Below the pieces are notes generated by a model. It saw nothing but the letters and a program-made list of their open reading frames with translations. It was not told where the DNA came from and searched no databases. Below are positions 1 to 6,760 of a stretch of DNA of 56,963 nucleotides, piece by piece (the stretch's first letter is position 1; every line of letters begins with the position of its first letter). This DNA is from Muribaculaceae bacterium. Its GTDB lineage: Bacteria > Bacteroidota > Bacteroidia > Bacteroidales > Muribaculaceae. The translations under genes were made by a program, and so were the position numbers. Location: the NCBI GenBank assembly GCA_022509065.1, contig JAFLTY010000012.1, positions 1-56,963 of the forward strand, read 5' to 3'.

Positions 1-140
1 GCATATTTCAAGAATATCAGCGACAACACCACGTGCTTGTACTCGCTCGGCTCAATCGACCCACGCAGAGCGTCGCAAGCCTTCCACAACACCTCCTCCA
101 TGGGGAGGCTATCTTTCTTATTTGTTGCTTTCTTAGCCAT
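1..140 (-). CDS. hsdM: Type I restriction-modification DNA methyltransferase subunit M, N-terminus only (runs off the left edge)
   Basis: Reverse-strand reading from an ATG at 140 stays open for 46 codons to the window edge. The peptide starts MAKKATNKKDSL and continues with MEEVLWKACDALRGS and IEPSEYKHVVLSLIFLKY. These two blocks are the hallmark N-terminal segment of HsdM proteins: a helical domain that contacts HsdS and precedes the SAM-binding methyltransferase domain. HsdM with HsdS methylates adenine at a bipartite site; with HsdR the complex restricts unmethylated DNA. The ATG lies two bases after the stop of the HTH gene at 143-358, so the two are surely co-transcribed. The catalytic NPPF motif and the expected hsdS and hsdR would lie outside the window. 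Identification rests on 46 residues, but the motif is distinctive. Confidence 0.85.
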   Translation of the reverse strand, partial: MAKKATNKKDSLPMEEVLWKACDALRGSIEPSEYKHVVLSLIFLKY

Positions 141-142
141 AA

Positions 143-358
143 TCAAATATTCTCTTTAGCGTTGATAAGAATTCTGGGCTCAACTTTCAAGATCTCACCT
201 ATTTTAACAAGCATTTCTAATGAGGGTTGAGCTGTGTTGGAGCACCATCGTGAAACTGTTGCTTCATTCTTGCCTAACTGTTCAGCGAGCCACTTCCCGG
301 TGCGATTCTGCTCCGCTAATACAACTTTTAATCTATTTATACGGTCTATATTATCCAT
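143..358 (-). CDS. Small XRE-type helix-turn-helix regulator leading the hsdM operon
   Basis: A 71-residue protein that is almost entirely one HTH_3 (Cro/C1) domain, roughly residues 19-62. Recognisable elements are WLAEQLGKNEATVSRW (helices 2 and 3) and QPSLEMLVKIGEILKVEP. Such solo regulators commonly sit directly upstream of restriction-modification genes and are thought to time or limit their expression; here hsdM begins two bases downstream. I chose the ATG at 358 because the domain begins right after it and because a promoter (428-398) predicts transcription starting near 392. A longer reading frame exists upstream, but its extra 58 residues look non-coding and cross the promoter. An ATG at 385, nine codons earlier, is the only other sensible start. 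The specific target is unknown. Confidence 0.8.
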   Translation of the reverse strand: MDNIDRINRLKVVLAEQNRTGKWLAEQLGKNEATVSRWCSNTAQPSLEMLVKIGEILKVEPRILINAKENI

Positions 359-397
359 ATTACTTGTTGATATGATGTAATTCATTGATGTTATTTG

Positions 398-428
398 CAA
401 ATTTAGTGATAATATTTGTGGCAACAAA
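398..428 (-). promoter_or_regulatory. Bacteroidetes-type promoter for the HTH-hsdM operon
   Basis: On the minus strand TTTG (428-425) is followed after 19 bases by TAAATTTG (405-398), matching the -33 TTTG and -7 TAnnTTTG consensus of the Bacteroidetes primary sigma factor. Predicted start of transcription is about 392, giving a leader of about 34 bases to the ATG at 358. Confidence 0.65.
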
Positions 429-540
429 AGATATGAACCTGTTTTTATCTTTTTTTTATCTTTTGCGGCGGGAGAGGGCATGTTCGTGGCCGTAGGGAAT
501 CGACAATTTCTGTCTGATAGGCAGTTGTCCAACCTATCCG

Positions 541-1971
541 TTACTTGCCGATGCAGAAGCGGGAGAAAATGGTGGTGAGGATGTCGGTCGAGGTTATTTG
601 GCCTGTCAGTTCTGAGAGGCAGTCGAGAACTGAGCGTACATCTTCGGCTACCAGATCGGTAGGATGGTCAGTATCGAGAGCAAGAATGGCTGCATCGCAT
701 GCCTTTATAGCTTTTGCGAGTGAAGTGGCATGTCGCTGATTGGTAATGATGATGTCTTCGTTGTCGGCACCTTGCTCGGCGCTATGTAGTTGACTGTTTG
801 CGACTTCCTCTAATCGCTGGCGAAGCAAATCTAACCCTTCACCGGTTTTAGCTGACACCCGGATAAAATCTTCTGTATGATTATTTTTGTCCTGGTACGA
901 AGTGTTGTTTTGATTGCTCGAGGATTTATCTGCTATCAAGTCGCATTTATTTAATATGTTAATCACAGTTTGACTCGGATCAAAAGATGGCTCGGTACTC
1001 ATTTCCCAATTTTGTAAATCGGTTTTATCATCAGTCACATGTAAAACTATCAACGCTTCTTTAGCAGTTTTGACGCTTCGTTCAATGCCTATTTTCTCTA
1101 TGGGGTCATCTGTATGGCGCAATCCGGCTGTATCGATAAATCTAAATATGTAGTCACCGATTTCAATTATTTCCTCAATAGTGTCACGTGTGGTTCCGGC
1201 AATATCTGTCACTATGGCACGGTCGCTTTGTGTCAAAGCGTTTAGTAGCGATGACTTCCCTACATTCGCTTTACCGATGATAGCGACGGGAATGCCGTTT
1301 TTGACGGCGTTCCCGGTGCGGAATGTGTCGAGCAGCCTCTCTAATTGATTCTTTATGTTTAGAGCTATGGATTTAAGTTGTTTTCTATCAGCAAAAGCTA
1401 CGTCTTCCTCCGAGAAATCCAACTCAAGTTCAAGCAGGCTGACTAAGTCTATCAGTTGTTGACGTAGTGTGTCAATATTGTGAGCAAAATTACCTTTTAA
1501 CTGAGAGACGGCTAATCGGTGTGCGGCGCGAGATGTCGAATGTATGATGTCGGCAATAGCTTCGGCTTGTGTGAGGCTTAATTTTCCTGCGGTAAGTGCT
1601 CTGCGGGTAAACTCTCCTGCGCGAGCCGGGGTTGCACCTGCATTTACAAGAGAAGCAACGAGTTCGCGTTGAACGAATTTCGAGCCATGAACGGCAAACT
1701 CCACTGTATCCTGACCGGTGAATGAGTTTGGGCCAATAAACACGGTTACGACACACTGATCCAACTCGTCGCCTTTCGAATCCAGAACTATACCGAGATG
1801 AACTGTGTGTGTGTTCACGCCCGACAACCTTTTGCCGCGCCATATCTTATCGGCAATCTCAATGGCGTCGCGTCCTGAAAGGCGTGCTACAGCAATACCT
1901 CCGACACCGGGAGGTGTTGATATTGCGACTATGGTAGTGTTATCGTAGAGTTCCGCTAATGCTTCAACCAT
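541..1971 (-). CDS. mnmE: tRNA uridine-5-carboxymethylaminomethyl modification GTPase MnmE (TrmE)
   Basis: A 476-residue protein of normal family length. With MnmG it adds the carboxymethylaminomethyl (or aminomethyl) group to U34 of tRNAs reading split codon boxes. Domains in order: N-terminal tetrahydrofolate-binding domain (about 1-120, opening TIVAISTPPGVGGIAVARLSG), helical domain, and an inserted GTPase domain. The GTPase carries Walker A GKANVGKSS at 233-241, the switch region with TDIAGTTRD, the G3 motif DTAGL at 280-284 and NKCD further on. The C-terminus ends in FCIGK, the conserved cysteine motif of MnmE. It is the last gene of the speA-truA-nuclease-mnmE run, with an 18-base gap from the nuclease stop. 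I see no clear terminator after it before the HTH promoter. Confidence 0.97.
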   Translation of the reverse strand: MVEALAELYDNTTIVAISTPPGVGGIAVARLSGRDAIEIADKIWRGKRLSGVNTHTVHLGIVLDSKGDELDQCVVTVFIGPNSFTGQDTVEFAVHGSKFVQRELVASLVNAGATPARAGEFTRRALTAGKLSLTQAEAIADIIHSTSRAAHRLAVSQLKGNFAHNIDTLRQQLIDLVSLLELELDFSEEDVAFADRKQLKSIALNIKNQLERLLDTFRTGNAVKNGIPVAIIGKANVGKSSLLNALTQSDRAIVTDIAGTTRDTIEEIIEIGDYIFRFIDTAGLRHTDDPIEKIGIERSVKTAKEALIVLHVTDDKTDLQNWEMSTEPSFDPSQTVINILNKCDLIADKSSSNQNNTSYQDKNNHTEDFIRVSAKTGEGLDLLRQRLEEVANSQLHSAEQGADNEDIIITNQRHATSLAKAIKACDAAILALDTDHPTDLVAEDVRSVLDCLSELTGQITSTDILTTIFSRFCIGK

Positions 1972-1989
1972 CTTAATATAGTTGTATTG

Positions 1990-2853
1990 TTACTTTTGTT
2001 TTTTTGAAAATTGCCAACGGGAATAGCGAGACTCTGATTCGATGCTGTTTTCCAACTCATCGGGAAGCGAAGAAAAGAAATCGAAGCCGGTGATTGATTC
2101 CACGTCGTCAACCGTTACTACAGATTGCTGCACACCACCGGGAACGCTATAATTTGGCATGATAAAAGCAATAGCTCGAGGTGGATTGGCATAAGGAGCA
2201 TACACTACTTTAAAATACCTGTCGGGCACTGTAATATGACTCTCTCCAATCGATTGTGTAAGATAATCCGAAAGTATAGGCCCTGTAATGATTACAAGCG
2301 TGCTGTCACGTATGGCCCAATTGCGGCATTGCTCTTCAAGATTGGCCCAGGCACCGGAATTGAGCGCATTTCGTTGAGGACTCATATTGGTTAGAAAAAA
2401 TGTGGCTTCCTGTGCTTCTTCCGAATAATGGAAATCGGCCGATGGCGCCATGTGTCCTCTGTCAAAACCGCTGTTGCGATAATCGCTTAATAAGGGAGAA
2501 TTAACGACATCGGGATCCGGTCTGAAGTTATTGGAGCGTTTAAATTCTTTTGATGATGCGTGTTCAGGTGTAAGAACCCAACTAACATAATACGGCTGCC
2601 GGTGAATATTGCTGAAATAGACATCAAATCCCGGATAATGAAGCATCTCGCCGTCTTCAATATTTGGAGAAATGACATGCGTCAGCTCCGTGAGTTCCTC
2701 GTCATAAGGTAGCGGATAATCCTCACTGTCAGATTTTGCGCACGTTGAGTATGCCACCGATATAAGCAATGCCGCAACCATAATCAAAGCCAATGTACTT
2801 TTGACGGATGCGCTGTCGACATGCTTCTTATTATGTCTTCGTTTTTCAGCCAT
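1990..2853 (-). CDS. Membrane-anchored or exported DNA/RNA non-specific endonuclease (NUC family)
   Basis: A 287-residue protein of the Serratia-type beta-beta-alpha metal nuclease family. The active-site motif DRGHM is at about residues 131-135, with the general-base histidine. The metal-ligand region SPQRNALNSGAW follows about 30 residues later. A hydrophobic stretch at about residues 20-37 follows a basic N-terminus (MAEKRRHNKK), so the enzyme is probably exported or anchored in the inner membrane with its domain in the periplasm. Cleavage of incoming or scavenged nucleic acid is the likely role. The ATG at 2853 is 11 bases after the truA stop; a longer frame upstream would overlap truA by 100 bases and adds nothing recognisable. 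It is odd to find this gene between two tRNA-modification genes. Confidence 0.88.
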   Translation of the reverse strand: MAEKRRHNKKHVDSASVKSTLALIMVAALLISVAYSTCAKSDSEDYPLPYDEELTELTHVISPNIEDGEMLHYPGFDVYFSNIHRQPYYVSWVLTPEHASSKEFKRSNNFRPDPDVVNSPLLSDYRNSGFDRGHMAPSADFHYSEEAQEATFFLTNMSPQRNALNSGAWANLEEQCRNWAIRDSTLVIITGPILSDYLTQSIGESHITVPDRYFKVVYAPYANPPRAIAFIMPNYSVPGGVQQSVVTVDDVESITGFDFFSSLPDELENSIESESRYSRWQFSKKQK

Positions 2854-2864
2854 ATCGAAAAATA

Positions 2865-3716
2865 TTATATTATATCGGGGATAAGGGTTTGAGGAATAGA
2901 GTAGGGATATTTGATATCCCACAGATAAAGAGCATAACCCGGTACAGATGAACCGGCGGCGCAACGATTTGATGCTTCAAGTACTCGTTGGATATGACCG
3001 GGAGCTTGTTTGGAAGTACCTACATCAAGTAGTGTCCCAACGATTGCTCTAACCATATTTCTTAAGAAACGGTTAGCGGTTATCTCGAAAAAAAAATGTC
3101 CCGCAGCATACTGTTTCCAATCCGCGTCATATACGGTACAAATATTATTGTTAGTGTCCGTATGTAATTTGGAAAAAGATGTGAAATCTTTAGTTCCAAG
3201 AAGTGATGAAGCCTCTAAATTCATTCTGTCGAAATCAAGCGGCTGAAAAAAATAACGAGACCTCTTTTCCCTGAAAGGATCGGGGCAAGTGTGCAGATAA
3301 TATCTGTAAGTGCGCGAAATGGCATCAAAGCGTGCATGAACATCATTATTTACCGCGAAGATATCCCATATTACGACAGATGGCCGAAGAATTCCGTTCA
3401 GAGTGTAAAGTACCTTCTTTCGCCGGCTTTCATCATCGAGAAATTTGGCAGCCGTTTCTTCTGATACATCAAAATGCGCTGTCATCATGCGAGCGTTTAC
3501 TCCGGTATCTGTTCGGCCGGCTCCTACAATATGCAAAGGAGTTTGCAACGCTATGCGAAGAGCTTTTTCGATGTCTTCCTGCACTGTTCGGTCTCCGGGT
3601 TGTATCTGCCAACCGTGGAAAGGGGCACCGTCGAAAGTCACCACCATCATAAAACGCCTCGTCGTAACCTGAGGGTCGTCAAGAATGATGTTTTTACGTA
3701 AACTTTCGCCGTCCAT
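2865..3716 (-). CDS. truA: tRNA pseudouridine(38-40) synthase TruA
   Basis: A 283-residue protein converting U38, U39 and U40 of tRNA anticodon stems to pseudouridine. The catalytic aspartate is D70 in GAGRTDTGVNA, and the substrate-binding block TFDGAPFHGWQIQP (28-40) is near the N-terminus. Further family blocks include FDAISRTYRYYLHT and FLRNMVRAIVGTLLDVG. The ATG at 3716 lies 4 bases after the speA stop, which suggests translational coupling. An internal methionine at residue 23 (about 3650) matches the usual family N-terminus and is an alternative start. The gene is in an operon with speA upstream and the nuclease and mnmE downstream. Confidence 0.96.
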   Translation of the reverse strand: MDGESLRKNIILDDPQVTTRRFMMVVTFDGAPFHGWQIQPGDRTVQEDIEKALRIALQTPLHIVGAGRTDTGVNARMMTAHFDVSEETAAKFLDDESRRKKVLYTLNGILRPSVVIWDIFAVNNDVHARFDAISRTYRYYLHTCPDPFREKRSRYFFQPLDFDRMNLEASSLLGTKDFTSFSKLHTDTNNNICTVYDADWKQYAAGHFFFEITANRFLRNMVRAIVGTLLDVGTSKQAPGHIQRVLEASNRCAAGSSVPGYALYLWDIKYPYSIPQTLIPDII

Positions 3717-3720
3717 TATC

Positions 3721-5619
3721 TTAATCTTTCTCTAAATATGTATAGCCATACAATCCAGACCGATAAGTCGAAATAAAGTCACGACCTTCTTCAGGGGTGA
3801 TTTTACCGGCCTTCATTGATGCAGTTACCCACGCTTCGACATTGCGGACAAGCTTTTTGGGTGAGAACTGGACATAATCAAGAACCTCCGCAACAGTTTC
3901 GCCATCGATGATCTGATCTATTTCATATCGGTCTTTATACACGCTGATGTGGACAGCGTTTGTGTCGCCGAAAAGATTGTGCAGGTCCCCGAGAATCTCT
4001 TGATATGCACCTACAAGGAAAACACCGAGGTAATATTTTTCTCCGCTTTTAAATGCATGTACAGGGAGCGCTGAAGAAACATCTCCGCCGGTGATGTATG
4101 TCTGTATCTTGCCATCGCTGTCGCATGTTATATCCTGGATGGTGCATGTGTGGGTGGGCTTTTCGTCAAGCCGCATGATGGGCATGATCGGAAAGATCTG
4201 GTCTATAGCCCATGAATCAGGTAAAGACTGGAACAAAGAGAAATTACAGAAATACTTATCGGGTACCATGCGCGTGATTTTTCGAAGTTCCTCCGGAGCA
4301 TGTTTCATCCCGGCTGCTATCTCGCTGATTTCACGAGCAATGGACCAGAAAAGCTTCTCAATCTGCGCGCGTGTCGGTAAAGAAAGCAAACCCAAGCTGA
4401 ATAGATCCAAAGCCTCTTCTCGGATTTGTAGAGCGTCATGCCAACTTTCGAAAAGATGTGTAGTATTCAGGTTGTCCCAAATATCATAAAGTTCTCTCGC
4501 CAGTTCATGCGCGTCCTCCGGCAAAATATCGTTGTCTTTCCAAGTGGGCAGCGACGTTGCCTCAAGCACCTCGAGAATGAGTATGGAGTGATGCGCAGTC
4601 AGAGAACGGCCGCTTTCAGTAATAATGTTCGGTTGTTTGAGTTCGTTCTTGACGCAGACATCCACAAGAGCGGATACAGCGTCATTGGCATATTCCTGGA
4701 TGGAGTAGTTCATTGAGGATTCTGATGATGAAGAACGTGTTCCGTCATAATCCACTCCAAGACCTCCGCCTATGTCAATGAAGTCAATATCGAAACCCAT
4801 CTTGGATAATTGTCCGTAAAATTGTGTAGCTTCGCGTAAAGCGTTCTTTATGCGTCGAATTTTTGTTATCTGACTTCCTATATGGAAATGAATAAGTTTC
4901 AGACAATCTTTAAGATCCCGACGTTCAAGAATATCCAGGGCTTGAAGCAACTCGGACGAATTCAACCCGAATTTAGACTGGTCTCCACCTGACTCTGCCC
5001 ATTTTCCTGCTCCGGTGCTCGACAATTTGATGCGGATACCTATATTCGGTTTTATTTTGAGCCGTTTGGCGATTTCAGCTATAAGAACCAACTCGTTGAG
5101 TTTTTCGACGACAAGATATATTCTACGACCCATCTTTTGTGCGAGCAATGCCAGTTCGATATAACTCTCATCTTTATATCCATTGCATATTATCAGAGCG
5201 TTATCGGCAATGTTTGTTGCGAGGACGGCATGTAGTTCGGGCTTGGAGCCAGCCTCCAACCCGATATTAAATTTTTTGCCATATATGACTATCTCTTCGA
5301 CAACCTGACGCATTTGATTCACCTTAATAGGATAAATCATAAAGCTTTCCCCGGAATATTCGTACCGTTTGGAGGCTTCTTTGAAACAATTTGATATCTT
5401 TTCTATACGGTTGTCGAGAATGTCAGGAAAGCGAAGAAGAACTGGCGATGTGACATCGCGCACTTGTAGTTCGTCCATTATCTCCTTTAAATCCACAGGA
5501 TAGTCGCCTGGTCGAGGTGTGACCACAACGTGTCCTTTATCGTTAATTGAAAAATAATTACGCCCCCAACCTTTAATGTTATACAGTTCCGAGCTGTCTT
5601 CTATGCGCCATTTTCTCAT
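3721..5619 (-). CDS. speA: Biosynthetic arginine decarboxylase SpeA (PLP-dependent)
   Basis: A 632-residue enzyme that decarboxylates arginine to agmatine, the first step of putrescine and spermidine synthesis. The N-terminus MRKWRIEDSSELYNIKGWG is typical of the family. The PLP lysine sits in MIYPIKVNQ (K99 from this start), and the glycine-rich phosphate-binding loop is DIGGGLGVDYDGT. The C-terminal beta-barrel carries PLP and substrate residues around ITESGRSLTAHHS. The length matches the fold III SpeA family. The start at 5619 was chosen because the promoter at 5697-5667 predicts transcription from about 5660 and the family begins here; the frame extends ten codons further only through a GTG. 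It heads the operon speA-truA-nuclease-mnmE. NspC, later in the same pathway, is encoded at 12549-13700. Confidence 0.97.
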   Translation of the reverse strand: MRKWRIEDSSELYNIKGWGRNYFSINDKGHVVVTPRPGDYPVDLKEIMDELQVRDVTSPVLLRFPDILDNRIEKISNCFKEASKRYEYSGESFMIYPIKVNQMRQVVEEIVIYGKKFNIGLEAGSKPELHAVLATNIADNALIICNGYKDESYIELALLAQKMGRRIYLVVEKLNELVLIAEIAKRLKIKPNIGIRIKLSSTGAGKWAESGGDQSKFGLNSSELLQALDILERRDLKDCLKLIHFHIGSQITKIRRIKNALREATQFYGQLSKMGFDIDFIDIGGGLGVDYDGTRSSSSESSMNYSIQEYANDAVSALVDVCVKNELKQPNIITESGRSLTAHHSILILEVLEATSLPTWKDNDILPEDAHELARELYDIWDNLNTTHLFESWHDALQIREEALDLFSLGLLSLPTRAQIEKLFWSIAREISEIAAGMKHAPEELRKITRMVPDKYFCNFSLFQSLPDSWAIDQIFPIMPIMRLDEKPTHTCTIQDITCDSDGKIQTYITGGDVSSALPVHAFKSGEKYYLGVFLVGAYQEILGDLHNLFGDTNAVHISVYKDRYEIDQIIDGETVAEVLDYVQFSPKKLVRNVEAWVTASMKAGKITPEEGRDFISTYRSGLYGYTYLEKD

Positions 5620-5649
5620 TGATTCATGTAGATTTATCAGGCATCGCAC

Positions 5650-5995
5650 CTTGCTTGCCGTGACTGCAAAGTTACAATTTTTTTATCATTCACGCAACCG
5701 AAGTTACGTGTCCCATCGTATCCAACTGTACAGCATAGAGTCGTTATTAATAGAAATTTTATTTTTGTTTAGGTTCTGAAAAATAGATACGTTAAAAAAA
5801 CAATAATGAAAACTCCCACTAACTAAGTCGCTATGTGTTCGACGTTAAATGTCGTTAACATGAAAATGAAGGTTAATTGAAAAAAAATTCGTATCTTTGC
5901 AAAATTAGAGAAAACGCAGCAGTTTTTTCAAGATCTAAAGGTTCAATAGGTACAAAAGGACGGTGAGAGTTGTCTCGCCGTAGGTAAATCGGATT
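5650..5995. other. Divergent intergenic region between speA and the Crp-family gene
   Basis: A gap of 346 bases with no gene. It holds the speA promoter on the minus strand (5697-5667) and, on the plus strand, a -7 box TATCTTTG at 5892-5899 for the regulator, whose -33 element is not obvious. Just upstream of that box, at about 5837-5863, lies the AT-rich segment tgttcgacgttaaatgtcg, with TGTT and AACA at its outer ends. It is a possible operator, perhaps autoregulatory, but the symmetry is poor. Confidence 0.5.
5667..5697 (-). promoter_or_regulatory. Promoter of the speA-truA-nuclease-mnmE operon
   Basis: On the minus strand TTG (5697-5695) is followed after 20 bases by TAACTTTG (5674-5667), fitting the Bacteroidetes -33/-7 consensus. 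Predicted start of transcription is about 5660, with about 40 bases of leader to the ATG at 5619. Confidence 0.65.
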
Positions 5996-6694
5996 ATGAT
6001 AAAAGAGGCTCTCGAAAAGGTTATTAACGAGGACATGCACGATATTTGGTCGATTCTTAATTCGGAAGAACGACGTATTATCGTGGAGAATTTTCATATA
6101 CATAATTTTAAGAAAAATCAGATTATTTATTCGCAGGGCGAAGATGCCGAACAACTTTGGTGTTTACTTAAGGGTAAAGTAAAGATACACAAAGATGGAG
6201 TAGGGGGAAGGTCACAGATTATCCGTTTGTATCGTCCGGTACAGTATTTCGGATTTCGAGCTTTTTTTGCCGGCGAACCGCATCTTTCCAGTGCATCGGC
6301 ATTTGAGGAATCGACACTGGGAGCGTTACCAATGAATGTGGTTAGCGACCTTATTGATGGCAACAGGGAACTGGCCTGGTTTTTCATCCGTGAACTTGCT
6401 CACAATCTCGGCGGATCTGATACTCGCATTGTCAATTTGACTCAGAAACATATCCGTGGACGTTTGGCCGAAGCGCTCATTGTTCTCCGAGATAATTATG
6501 GATATGAGGATGATGAAGCTACCATTAAGATTTATATGTCCCGTGAGGATCTTGCCAATCTATCCAATATGACCACTGCAAACGCTATAAGAACTCTATC
6601 TACCTTTGTAAGCGAGAAACTTATCGTTGTGGATGGTAGGAGAATAAAGATTATCAATGAAGCAAGTCTGCGTCGTATTTCAAAATTCGGTTAA
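5996..6694 (+). CDS. Crp/Fnr-family transcriptional regulator
   Basis: A 232-residue protein with the two-domain Crp/Fnr layout. The N-terminal cyclic-nucleotide-binding beta-roll covers about residues 25-125 (KNQIIYSQGEDAEQLWCLLKGKVKIHKDG in outline). A dimerisation helix is followed by a C-terminal winged helix at about 150-225, with the recognition region SREDLANLSNMTTANAIRTLS. I see no N-terminal cysteine cluster as in oxygen-sensing Fnr, so the ligand cannot be named. Bacteroidetes carry many such regulators, for redox, nitrosative and carbon signals. The start is at the first in-frame ATG, about 90 bases below the predicted transcription start. uvrA follows 66 bases downstream on the same strand and may be co-transcribed. 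Confidence 0.9.
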   Translation: MIKEALEKVINEDMHDIWSILNSEERRIIVENFHIHNFKKNQIIYSQGEDAEQLWCLLKGKVKIHKDGVGGRSQIIRLYRPVQYFGFRAFFAGEPHLSSASAFEESTLGALPMNVVSDLIDGNRELAWFFIRELAHNLGGSDTRIVNLTQKHIRGRLAEALIVLRDNYGYEDDEATIKIYMSREDLANLSNMTTANAIRTLSTFVSEKLIVVDGRRIKIINEASLRRISKFG

Positions 6695-6760
6695 GAAAGA
6701 AATCGTCTCGTCGGTTATGACAATTGGCAAACGTGACGTATGAATGCATGATATTTAAAA

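Noticed and set aside
33-230. A 65-codon plus-strand frame at the left edge
   Set aside because: It lies opposite hsdM and the HTH gene, which have clear family motifs, and has no recognisable content.
5837-5863. Crp/Fnr-type operator upstream of the regulator gene
   Set aside because: TGTT and AACA ends are present but the inner positions are not symmetric; too weak to list as a site.
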